A DNA stretch of 64,000 bases, from assembly GCF_008729015.1 (NCBI RefSeq), contig NZ_RKSM01000001.1, forward strand, positions 2,108,001 to 2,172,000. Direction: 5' to 3'. The translations under genes were made by a program, and so were the position numbers. The stretch comes from Haloarcula sp. CBA1129. Lineage in GTDB: Archaea > Halobacteriota > Halobacteria > Halobacteriales > Haloarculaceae. Within the stretch, counting starts at the first letter, position 1; every line of letters begins with the position of its first letter. The notes under the pieces were generated by a model. The model was not told the origin of the DNA and made no database searches. It saw nothing but the letters and a program-made list of their open reading frames with translations. Shown in pieces: positions 24,631 to 32,539 of this stretch.

Positions 24631-25644
24631 CTATTCCGCGGCTGCCGACGCATCGGCCAGTGTGCCCGCCGCATCCGAGACGAGTCGGGTCACCACCTCG
24701 CCGGCGGGTCGGACAGCCGCTGTGAGCCCGGCGCTCTGGCCGGCGTAATGGGGCAGGGCCTCGACGGCACCAGTCATGCCTTCCAGCGGAGGCATATCAG
24801 CAAGCCGACTGATTGACTTGCCGTCGGGCATCTGTGCAATCTGTTCGGGGTCACTGGCGTCGTCCATTTCGTCCGGATCGTAGCCTGCCTGCCGTCGGAC
24901 CTCATCGGTCTCCAGCACTCGGTGGGGCTGGTCCGGCCAGCCTCGGTCGAACAGGTCCGTGAGTCGCGTCGCCGTCTCGGGCGCGTCGACGATGCGCTCC
25001 CGGTAGGTCTCGTGGGCGCCCGATTCTTCGGTCGCCACGAATCGCGTGCCGAACCAGCCGCCGTCGGCACCCAGCGTCAGCGCCGCCGCGAGGCCGCGGC
25101 CGTCACCGAGTCCCCCGGCTGCGACGACCGGCACCTCGACCGTGTCTGCGACCCGCGGGAGCAGCGCCATCGTCGTCACATCGCTCTGGACGTGACCGCC
25201 GGCTTCCCGGCCTTGCGCGACGACGACGTCGGCTCCGGCGTCGGCGGCCGCCGCGGCTTCGGCAGCACTACCCACGGTCACCATCGCCGTCCCGCCGGCG
25301 TCGTGTACCCGGTCGATGTAGGGCTCTGCGTCACCGAAGGAAAACGAGACAACCGACGCGCCGGCGTCCAGACAGGCGTCGAGACACGCCGACGGGGACA
25401 GCACGCCCGTCGACTCGTCGAGGACGACGTTGACGCCGACCACGCCGTCGGTCGCGGTTGCGGCGGCGGTGTACGCCTCGCGAATCGCGTCGGCCTCGCG
25501 CCACGACATCGCCAGCATTCCGACGCCGCCTGCGTCTGCGACTGCCGCGGCCAGAGCCGGCGTCGAGACGCTTCCGACTGGTGCCTGCACGACTGGGTGG
25601 TCGACATTGAGTTCCGCACAGAGCGCGGTGTGGAGGGGTGCCAT
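24631..25644 (-). CDS. Nitronate monooxygenase-like FMN enzyme
   Basis: A 337-residue (beta/alpha)8 flavoprotein of the 2-nitropropane dioxygenase/enoyl-reductase II family. HPVVQAPVGSVSTPALAAAV is the opening strand with the substrate-side residues, VVVAQGREAGGHVQSD the central FMN-loop with a His, VPVVAAGGLGDGRGLAAAL the GGI/L-x-D phosphate-binding motif, and GADGGWFGTRFVATEES the next. The frame is open upstream to 25977 but ATG 25644 starts at the family N-terminus. Divergent from tmcA with 87 bases between. Whether it oxidises nitronates or acts as an enoyl reductase is not decidable. Confidence 0.86.
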   Translation of the reverse strand: MAPLHTALCAELNVDHPVVQAPVGSVSTPALAAAVADAGGVGMLAMSWREADAIREAYTAAATATDGVVGVNVVLDESTGVLSPSACLDACLDAGASVVSFSFGDAEPYIDRVHDAGGTAMVTVGSAAEAAAAADAGADVVVAQGREAGGHVQSDVTTMALLPRVADTVEVPVVAAGGLGDGRGLAAALTLGADGGWFGTRFVATEESGAHETYRERIVDAPETATRLTDLFDRGWPDQPHRVLETDEVRRQAGYDPDEMDDASDPEQIAQMPDGKSISRLADMPPLEGMTGAVEALPHYAGQSAGLTAAVRPAGEVVTRLVSDAAGTLADASAAAE

Positions 25645-25731
25645 ATCGGCCACTGTGTCCGGTCCGGTAAAAACGCATCTGGACAGCGTCGTGACCGTCA
25701 GGCCCATACTGGCGCGTCTGCCACCTCCGGT

Positions 25732-27969
25732 ATGGACATCGCGCGGTCGCTCCGAGCGGAAGCCCGCCGTGCAAACGAGCGTCGACTGCTCGTTCTGGCG
25801 GGCAACCCCGACCGAACGCGGGAGCGAGCGGCGGCAGCACTCGATGCGGCGGACGTACCGGGCGGAGAGACAGCCGTCGTCGGTCCGGAGCCGTTCCTCG
25901 ACTGTGAACACCACGAGCAGTCCCGCGCCGAGGAACTTCTCGGCCGGACCCGGACGGCTGTCGTGCTCGACGCACACGAGGAACTGCGGCCGGACGCTGT
26001 CGGACGGACCGTCGGCGCTGTCGACGGCGGCGGCCTCTATATCGTCCTCGCGCCGCCGCTGGACCGGTGGCCCGAGAAGCGGGACAGCTTCGACGACTCA
26101 CTGGCGGTCCCGCCGTTCGACCTCGATGACGTGACCGGCCACTTCCGCCGTCGGTTCGTCGAGACGCTCCGGGCACACCGGGGCATCGCCATCGTCGACG
26201 CCGACACGGGCACTGTCGAGCAGGACGGACTGACGAATCCGCCACCGAACCGCCCGGTTCCCACACCGACTCCGCCAGCTGACGCGCGGTTCCGTTCCGA
26301 GACCTACGCCCAGTGTCTCACCGACGACCAGCGGGACGCGGTCCGGGCGTTCGAGTCCCTGCAGAATGACGGTGCAGCGGTCGTGGTCGAGGCCGACCGG
26401 GGCCGGGGAAAATCAAGCGCCGCCGGGCTGGCCGCCGGGAACCTCGCAGCAGAGGGCAGAGACGTACTGGTGACAGCCCCGCAGTACCGGAGCGCCGGCG
26501 AGGTGTTCACGCGGGCGGCCCACCTGCTGGAGACGCTCGACGTTGATTTCACGCGCGACCGAGCGTCAGAACCCCAGTGGCTCGAACTCGATGGCGGCGG
26601 GTGCATCAGATTCTGCACGCCGGAGGATGCCGTTGGGCTCCCAGAGGACCCCGACGTTGTCATCGTCGACGAAGCCGCGGCCCTGCCGGTCCGGCGACTC
26701 GAACAGTTCCTCGATTCCCCGGCAGTCGCCTTCACCACGACCGTCCACGGGTACGAGGGAGCGGGCCGGGGCTTTTCCGTGCGGTTCCGTGACCGACTAG
26801 ATGAGAGCGACCACGCCGTCACCGACGTGTCGATGACGACGCCGATTCGGTACAGCGACGCCGACCCCGTGGAGGTGTGGGCGTTCCGGGCGCTATTGCT
26901 CGATGCCCGCCCACCGGTCGACCAGCTTATCGCGGATGCGACGCCGGAGACCGTCGAGTACCGGCGGCTGTCAGCGGCGGATCTGCGCGCCGACGAGCAC
27001 CTGCTCAGGGAAGTCTTCGGTCTGCTCGTGCTGGCCCACTATCGGACGGAACCCTCGGACCTAGCCCGAATGCTGGACGCACCGAATCTCACCGTCCGGG
27101 CGCTGACCCACGAGGGCCATATCGTCGCGGTTGCGTTGCTGGCACAGGAGGGCGGCCTCTCGGCGGGAACCCGAGCTACGATGTACGAGGGCGGGCGGGT
27201 CCGCGGGAATATGCTTCCGGACGTGCTGTCGACGCAACTCCGGGACGAAGCCGCCGGGGTTCCGGTCGGGCAGCGAGTCCTCCGCATCGCGACCCACGCG
27301 GCGGTCAGGTCCCGCGGAGTCGGCTCGCACCTCCTCTCGGAGATCAGGGCGGAGTTCGCCGGGCGGGTAGACTGGCTGGGCGTCGGCTACGGTGCGACGC
27401 CGGAGCTCGTCCGCTTCTGGGCGCGGAACGGCTACAGTACCGTCCATCTCGCCACCTCACGGAACGCGACCAGCGGCGAGTACTCTGTCGTGATGCTGGA
27501 CCCTTGTTCTGACGACGGGGCAGCGCTCGCGACGCGGCACAGTGAGTGGTTTCAGGACCGTATCGCTGCGGTGCTGTCGGACCCAATCGACGACTGTGAC
27601 CCCGACGTCGTTCGGGCAGTGCTGCGAGCGACTGACAGCGAACCGTCGCTTGGCCTCTCTGAGTGGGAGTGGCGGCTGATTGCCGGTGTCCCCGGCGGCG
27701 CGTCGATTCTCGACACGAACCCACGACCGTTCCGTGAACTCACACGGAAGCACCTCTCGGACCCAGCCGACCCGACGGCACTCTCTGAGCGGGAAGAGCG
27801 CCTTCTCGTCCGAAAGGTCCTGCAAGCACGTCCTTGGGCGGCCGTCACGGCGGAACTGGATTTCGTCTCTCAGCGGGAGTGTATGCGCACGTTGGGCGGA
27901 GTCGTCGAAAGATTGACGCGTCTGTACGGCGACCGTTGGGTACAGGAGGAACTCGACAGACACCAATGA
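25732..27969 (+). CDS. tmcA: tRNA(Met) cytidine acetyltransferase TmcA
   Basis: Makes N4-acetylcytidine in tRNA (wobble C34 of elongator tRNA-Met in bacteria; broader in archaea) using acetyl-CoA and ATP. The 745-residue product has an N-terminal helical/RNA-binding part (MDIARSLRAEARRANERR), a RecA-like helicase core with Walker A ADRGRGKSSAAGLAAG and Walker B VIVDEAAALPVRRLE, then a GNAT domain (VLRIATHAAVRSRGVGSHLL) and a C-terminal tRNA-binding tail. An open frame runs much further upstream but ATG 25732 matches the family start. Stop overlaps the next gene by ATGA, so three genes form one operon. Confidence 0.93.
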   Translation: MDIARSLRAEARRANERRLLVLAGNPDRTRERAAAALDAADVPGGETAVVGPEPFLDCEHHEQSRAEELLGRTRTAVVLDAHEELRPDAVGRTVGAVDGGGLYIVLAPPLDRWPEKRDSFDDSLAVPPFDLDDVTGHFRRRFVETLRAHRGIAIVDADTGTVEQDGLTNPPPNRPVPTPTPPADARFRSETYAQCLTDDQRDAVRAFESLQNDGAAVVVEADRGRGKSSAAGLAAGNLAAEGRDVLVTAPQYRSAGEVFTRAAHLLETLDVDFTRDRASEPQWLELDGGGCIRFCTPEDAVGLPEDPDVVIVDEAAALPVRRLEQFLDSPAVAFTTTVHGYEGAGRGFSVRFRDRLDESDHAVTDVSMTTPIRYSDADPVEVWAFRALLLDARPPVDQLIADATPETVEYRRLSAADLRADEHLLREVFGLLVLAHYRTEPSDLARMLDAPNLTVRALTHEGHIVAVALLAQEGGLSAGTRATMYEGGRVRGNMLPDVLSTQLRDEAAGVPVGQRVLRIATHAAVRSRGVGSHLLSEIRAEFAGRVDWLGVGYGATPELVRFWARNGYSTVHLATSRNATSGEYSVVMLDPCSDDGAALATRHSEWFQDRIAAVLSDPIDDCDPDVVRAVLRATDSEPSLGLSEWEWRLIAGVPGGASILDTNPRPFRELTRKHLSDPADPTALSEREERLLVRKVLQARPWAAVTAELDFVSQRECMRTLGGVVERLTRLYGDRWVQEELDRHQ

Positions 27970-28463
27970 GCCTGCTCGGCCTCGAAACGCTGCTGTTCGC
28001 GCTCGCGTTCGCTCTACTGGTCGGCGGCGTCATCGGTAGTCTCACGCCACAGGTCCCCGGCGCACTCGTCTCGCTCGGTGGCGTGTACGTGTACTGGGCC
28101 GCCAGCGGGATGACCGACCCCGGCACACTGCTGCTCGCGGTGTTAACGCTTGTCGGCTTGCTGACGTGGGCCGTCGACATCGCGGGCGGGGCTGTCGCCG
28201 CACGCGTCGGCGGGGCGTCGAACTGGACGGCCGCCCTCGCCGGTGTCGTCGCGCTCGTCCTCTTTTTCGTTACCGGCCCGCTCGGTATCCTACTGGGCGT
28301 CGCCGGCACGGTGTTCGTCGTGGAGTTCTACCGGCAGGAAGACGCCCGCGGGAGCGCCAAAGCCGCGCTGGTGACGACTGCCGGGATGCTGGCCTCCGGC
28401 GTCGTTCAAGCCCTGCTAACGGCATCGATACTGGTCACCATGGTCGCTGTCGCGCTCCTATGA
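27966..28463 (+). CDS. DUF456 family membrane protein
   Basis: A 165-residue integral membrane protein with four or five hydrophobic helices (LLFALAFALLVGGVIGSL; LLLAVLTLVGLLTWAVDI; TAALAGVVALVLFFVTGPLG; ALLTASILVTMVAVALL). GSLTPQVPGALVSLGGVYVYW at the start and the GGAVAARVGGAS loop match DUF456. The ATG overlaps the tmcA stop (ATGA) and its own stop overlaps the next small gene, so translation is coupled. Function unknown. Confidence 0.85.
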   Translation: MSLLGLETLLFALAFALLVGGVIGSLTPQVPGALVSLGGVYVYWAASGMTDPGTLLLAVLTLVGLLTWAVDIAGGAVAARVGGASNWTAALAGVVALVLFFVTGPLGILLGVAGTVFVVEFYRQEDARGSAKAALVTTAGMLASGVVQALLTASILVTMVAVALL

Positions 28464-28624
28464 CTCAGTGCGCTGAGGACGACTGCGAGAACGAGGCTGC
28501 AGTCGAACTCCACATCCCATGGGATGCCAACCGCGAAGTCTGTCCGGACCACGCTCGCGTCTGGGCGCAGAAAGACGGTGTCGTCTCCGCGCCGATAGAC
28601 GGTCACGAGAACGAGTGGCCATAG
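28460..28624 (+). CDS. Small Cys-rich (zinc-finger-like) protein, 54 aa
   Basis: Coupled to the DUF456 gene by an ATGA overlap (ATG 28460). The product begins MTQCAEDDCENEAAVELHI and continues ANREVCPDHARVW, giving C4, C9, C28 and H31, a spacing that could bind one zinc. It resembles the small zinc-binding proteins common in haloarchaea. I do not recognise it further. Being third in the tmcA operon hints at a role with RNA or membrane, but that is only position. Confidence 0.7.
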   Translation: MTQCAEDDCENEAAVELHIPWDANREVCPDHARVWAQKDGVVSAPIDGHENEWP

Positions 28625-28713
28625 GCCGCTGTTGTTCCAAGTCGGTTGTCAACTGTTCACGAGGAAAATATAATAATAATTGGGACTGAATTTGGAAACT
28701 GAGGTATGTTATC

Positions 28714-30315
28714 ATGAAACGCGAGATGCTCACCACCGACTTCATCGACCGCGCAGCGGATATCTACGACGACGTGACCGGTATCGTCGCCCACGACGGC
28801 ACTGAGTACACGTACGCTGAGGTGAATGAGCGGGTCAATCAGTTGGCACACGCACTGTCGGACCGGGGCGTCTCGAAGGGGAGCCGCGTGGCTGTCCTCG
28901 CGCCAAACACGCACTACTTCATCGAGACACTGTACGCGACGAACAAACTCGGTGCGGTGTTCGTCCCGCTGAACTACCGTCTCGATCCCGCGAAAATCGA
29001 GTACATTCTGAACGACTGTGAAGCGGCGACGGTAATCGCCGACTACGACTTCGCGGAGAAGGTCCAGCCAGTACGGGACGACATCCCTGCGGAGACGTTC
29101 ATCGGCTACGAACCAGACCGTATCGACGGGGAATGGGAAGCCTACAGCGGTATCCTCGACGGGCAGCCGACAGCCGAACCGGACCGGCCGAACATGACCG
29201 AGGACGACGACGCGAGCGTCAACTACACGTCCGGCACGACGGGGGACCCGAAGGGCGTGGTCAGAACTCATCGAACGGAGAGCTGGCACGCGCTGGTGCT
29301 CAATCAGCACATGGAGATCCGCGACGACGATACGTACCTCTGGACGCTGCCGATGTTCCACTGCAACGGCTGGGGCCACACCTACGCCATCACCGGCACC
29401 GGCGGCACCCACGTCTGTCAGCGGACCTTCGACGCCGCGGACACCTTCCGCCGGGTCCGCGAGTACGACGTATCGTTCCTGTGTGGCGCGCCGACAGTGC
29501 TGAACAAGCTCATCCAACACTACCGAGCCAACGACGGCGACATCGCAACACAGGGTGCCCGCGACGTGCGGATCGCGACAGCCGGCAGCGCCCCGGCGAC
29601 AGCGACCATCGAACGCGTCGAAGACGAGTTCGGCTGGCGCATCATCCACATCTACGGCCTGACCGAGACCGCGCCGATAATCACGACAAGCAACTCCCCG
29701 CGGCGCATCGCCCAACGAGGCCGTGAACTCAAGGTCAAGCAGGGCTCGGAAGCGATGTGTACCGACATCAGAATCGTCGACGAGGACGGCAACGACGTGC
29801 CGCGCGACGGAGCGACCATCGGCGAGATCGTGGTGCAGGGCAATCAGGTGATGGACCGCTATCTCAACAAGCCAGAAATAACCGAGGAAGCGTTCAACGA
29901 CCGCGTCGAGGGGTACTTCCACACCGGCGACCTCGCGACGTGGGACGAGGACGGGATGATACAGATCATGGACCGCCGGAAGGATATCATCATCTCCGGT
30001 GGCGAGAACATCTCTTCCATCGAACTGGAAGACGAGCTGTACGACCATCCCGGTATCCTGAAGGCCGCGGTCATTCCGGCTCCGAGCGATGACTGGGGTG
30101 AGACGCCGATGGCAATTGTCGTCCCGACGGCCGATAGCGACGCGACCGAACAGGATATCCTCGATTTCCTCAGAGAACGCCTCGCGAGTTACAAGATCCC
30201 CGCAGGCATCGACTTCCGGGACTCGCTCCCTGAAACAGCGACCGGGAAAATCCAGAAGTACGAACTCCGCGAGGAGTACTGGCAAGAGCAAGAACGGATG
30301 ATCGGGCAAGAGTGA
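28714..30315 (+). CDS. AMP-binding acyl-CoA synthetase (fatty-acid--CoA ligase type)
   Basis: A 533-residue ANL-superfamily enzyme that activates a carboxylate as acyl-AMP and then acyl-CoA. Motifs: YTSGTTGDPKGVVRTH (P-loop, near residue 172), the IYGLTETAP motif near 315, the GYFHTGDLATWDEDG motif near 400, DRRKDIIISGGENIS, and the C-terminal catalytic lysine in TGKIQKYELR. Medium- to long-chain fatty acid or aromatic acid specificity cannot be fixed. It precedes the LLM oxidoreductase, but that gene has its own TATA box. An AT-rich AATATAATAATAATT at 28665-28680 is the likely promoter, with a short leader. Confidence 0.92.
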   Translation: MKREMLTTDFIDRAADIYDDVTGIVAHDGTEYTYAEVNERVNQLAHALSDRGVSKGSRVAVLAPNTHYFIETLYATNKLGAVFVPLNYRLDPAKIEYILNDCEAATVIADYDFAEKVQPVRDDIPAETFIGYEPDRIDGEWEAYSGILDGQPTAEPDRPNMTEDDDASVNYTSGTTGDPKGVVRTHRTESWHALVLNQHMEIRDDDTYLWTLPMFHCNGWGHTYAITGTGGTHVCQRTFDAADTFRRVREYDVSFLCGAPTVLNKLIQHYRANDGDIATQGARDVRIATAGSAPATATIERVEDEFGWRIIHIYGLTETAPIITTSNSPRRIAQRGRELKVKQGSEAMCTDIRIVDEDGNDVPRDGATIGEIVVQGNQVMDRYLNKPEITEEAFNDRVEGYFHTGDLATWDEDGMIQIMDRRKDIIISGGENISSIELEDELYDHPGILKAAVIPAPSDDWGETPMAIVVPTADSDATEQDILDFLRERLASYKIPAGIDFRDSLPETATGKIQKYELREEYWQEQERMIGQE

Positions 30316-30359
30316 GCGCGGCGGTGGCTTCGAAGTGGTGGAACGGAACCAACACAATT

Positions 30360-30369
30360 CTTTATTAGG
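30360..30369 (+). promoter_or_regulatory. TATA box for the LLM oxidoreductase
   Basis: CTTTATTAGG, centred about 27 bases before ATG 30391, in the 75-base gap after the acyl-CoA synthetase stop. Suggests a separate leaderless transcript. Confidence 0.55.
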
Positions 30370-30390
30370 ATTCCGGCGGTCGGTCACACC

Positions 30391-31365
30391 ATGCATCTGG
30401 GAGTCGTCGTGCCACGCGTCGAGGACCACAGCACAATCGATCTGGCTGTCGAGGCCGAAGACCACGGCTACGACTCGGTCTGGCTGAATGAACTGTGGGG
30501 TGCCAGCGCCGTCGTCGAACTCACGGATATCGCGACCCGGACCGACGACATCGAGATCGGGACCGCGATACTCAACGTCTTCTCACGGTCGCCGGCCGTA
30601 CTGGCGATGACAGCGGCGACTCTCGACAGCGTTTCCGACGGGCGAGCGGTGCTGGGCTTGGGGACAAGTACAGCTCGGTCAATCGAGAATATGCACAGCA
30701 TGGAGTTCGAGCGGCCGGTCCGTCGCGCCCACGAGACCATCGACATCGTCAAACAACTCATGACGAGCGACGAGCGGGTGACCTACGACGGCGAGGTGGT
30801 GTCGGTCAACGGCGTCCCGCCGTTAGACCGTGACGTACCCGTCTACCACGCCGCGCTCGGACCGGCGAACAGGCGGGTCGTCGCCAGACTCGCCGACGGC
30901 TGGCTCCCGCACATGATCCCGTTTTCCGAACTCGACTCGGCGTTCGAGTACATCGCCGAGACCGCACGCGAGGCCGACCGCGACCCCAGCGAAATCACCG
31001 TCTCGCCGTACGTACCGGCAGTAGTCCACGAGGACGCCGAACAGGCCACCGAGGAACTCCGACAGCACATCGCTTACTACGTCGGCAGCGGGGAGGGATA
31101 CCGCCGGGCAGTCGCGGAGACGTATCCGGATCGGGCGGAGCGCATCGCCGACGCATGGCAGGCGGGTGACCGCGGCGAGGCGACGGCGCTCGTCACTGAC
31201 GAGATGGCGGCTGACCTCGGTATCGCCGGGACGCCGGAGCAGGCGCGAAGAAAGCGGGATTCGATAACGGACAGGGATGTCCTCGACCGGCTTCTGCTAA
31301 CTGTGCCACAGCAGGTCGACGGTGAGCTGGCTCGGAAGACGATTCGGGAGCTGGGGCAGACCTAA
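30391..31365 (+). CDS. LLM-class F420/flavin-dependent oxidoreductase (TIGR04024-like)
   Basis: A 324-residue luciferase-like TIM-barrel protein. The opening MHLGVVVPRVEDHSTIDLAV, SRSPAVLAMTAATLDSVSDG and GRAVLGLGTSTARSIENM are family features, with the SGRxxLGxG-type motif. Haloarchaeal members with this N-terminus are annotated as F420-dependent (TIGR04024), which fits F420 synthesis genes elsewhere in the window; the cofactor is inferred. CTTTATTAGG at 30360-30369 lies about 27 bases before the ATG, so the mRNA is probably leaderless. Substrate unknown. Confidence 0.87.
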   Translation: MHLGVVVPRVEDHSTIDLAVEAEDHGYDSVWLNELWGASAVVELTDIATRTDDIEIGTAILNVFSRSPAVLAMTAATLDSVSDGRAVLGLGTSTARSIENMHSMEFERPVRRAHETIDIVKQLMTSDERVTYDGEVVSVNGVPPLDRDVPVYHAALGPANRRVVARLADGWLPHMIPFSELDSAFEYIAETAREADRDPSEITVSPYVPAVVHEDAEQATEELRQHIAYYVGSGEGYRRAVAETYPDRAERIADAWQAGDRGEATALVTDEMAADLGIAGTPEQARRKRDSITDRDVLDRLLLTVPQQVDGELARKTIRELGQT

Positions 31366-31369
31366 CGCA

Positions 31370-32101
31370 CTACAGGTCGATCTCCATCATCACCTCGTCG
31401 GCGTACTCGTCGCCGAACTTGTAGTGGTCCTCGCGGACGGCTTCGGTGTCCCAGCCGTGGCCTTCGAGGAACTCGATTGCGTCCTCGTTCGTTGATGGGA
31501 CAGAGTTGTACAGCTTCTCGTAGCCGTTCGACGCCGCCCACTCGGTGCCCCGAGCGAGCAGCTGGGAGCCGATGCCGTGGCCTCGATACCGTTCAAGCAC
31601 ACCCAGCGTCAGCTCCGCCGTGTGGCTGAGCTTCTCGACCTCGGGATGTTTGAGGTGGACCCAGCCGACCACGTCGTCGTTGATGCAGGCGACGAAGAAG
31701 ATGCGCGACTCAAGTTCGTTGTGCCGGAGCAACACGCCCTCGGAGTCCACGACGTCGGCGACAGTCTCAGCGTCGACGTACTCACCGCCGCCGATGGCGG
31801 CACGGATAGCGCCGACAAGACCGGTGAGGTCCTCTTGACGGGCCTGTCGGATGGTGAACTCGATGTCGTCGGCCTCGAACTCTTCTTCGACAGTGTCGTT
31901 GTAGGCGACGCGGAGTTCGCCGTCGATGTCCTCCAGTACGCCGTCGCGTTTGAGTATCGCGACGTGATGGCCGAACGGTCGCGGGTCCATCTGTAGCGCC
32001 GACCGGGCTGCTCTCGGTTCGACTGAGCCGTGTGATTCGACGTACTCGTAGATGTCCCGTCGGTCCTCGTGGTCGAACTGCAGTGGCTCTGTTAACTCCA
32101 T
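31370..32101 (-). CDS. GNAT acetyltransferase with N-terminal winged-helix domain
   Basis: A 243-residue two-domain protein. Residues 1-75 form a winged helix (FDHEDRRDIYEYVESHGSVE, then MDPRPFGHHVAILKRDGVLE), and residues about 85-243 are GNAT, with LGVLERYRGHGIGSQLLARG as the acetyl-CoA loop and NSVPSTNEDAIEFLEGHGW at the end. Such fusions suggest a regulator that senses or performs acetylation, or an acetyltransferase for a DNA-bound target. I start at ATG 32101; the frame runs on to 32116. GACTAAATAC on the minus strand near 32124-32133 is its TATA box. Convergent with the LLM gene with a four-base gap. Confidence 0.85.
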   Translation of the reverse strand: MELTEPLQFDHEDRRDIYEYVESHGSVEPRAARSALQMDPRPFGHHVAILKRDGVLEDIDGELRVAYNDTVEEEFEADDIEFTIRQARQEDLTGLVGAIRAAIGGGEYVDAETVADVVDSEGVLLRHNELESRIFFVACINDDVVGWVHLKHPEVEKLSHTAELTLGVLERYRGHGIGSQLLARGTEWAASNGYEKLYNSVPSTNEDAIEFLEGHGWDTEAVREDHYKFGDEYADEVMMEIDL

Positions 32102-32168
32102 GGTGTGTGATACCACGAGACAGTATTTAGTCTTTTATCAAAAACCGTGTACTTTCTGAGGCCGGTTG

Positions 32169-32528
32169 CTACCGCTCCGGAATGCCGGTCAGAAGCATTG
32201 CCACGTCTTGGACGTTGTGCGTATCGACGAGCAACTCCGCGGCCGCTCTGACGCTATATGAGCCGGCTACCTCTACGCCGTAGCAGGCGGCGTAGCAGCG
32301 CAGCCAGTCGTTCATCGTCCGCTCCAGTCGCTCGAACTCCGAATCGGAGAACCGGACCCACGACTCGCCGGTACGGGCCTCACAGTACAGAGCCACCGTG
32401 GGGCCGAACCCCTCCCGAAGAATCTCCATCGCCCGGTCGTCGTCGGGCGGGTCGGGGTCGAGTGACTTGCGGACCTGCTCGGCCCGGCGGGAAAGGTCCT
32501 GAACGCGGTCGCGGTACTGGCGGCTCAT
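32169..32528 (-). CDS. Haloarchaeal hypothetical protein (119 aa)
   Basis: A 119-residue, mostly helical, acidic protein (QDLSRRAEQVRKSLDPDPPDD; RFSDSEFERLERTMNDWLRC; AAELLVDTHNVQDVAMLLTG). It has three cysteines but no metal-binding spacing. It lies 11 bases downstream of the FixC-FixX gene on the same strand and may be a fifth gene of the Fix operon. I do not recognise the family. Start ATG 32528 preferred over the open extension to 32588, which runs inside fixCX. Confidence 0.72.
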   Translation of the reverse strand: MSRQYRDRVQDLSRRAEQVRKSLDPDPPDDDRAMEILREGFGPTVALYCEARTGESWVRFSDSEFERLERTMNDWLRCYAACYGVEVAGSYSVRAAAELLVDTHNVQDVAMLLTGIPER

Positions 32529-32539
32529 CACCGAACGGC

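Noticed and set aside
28657..30465. 602-codon minus-strand frame opposite the acyl-CoA synthetase
   Set aside because: High-GC antisense shadow; the plus strand carries every ANL motif.
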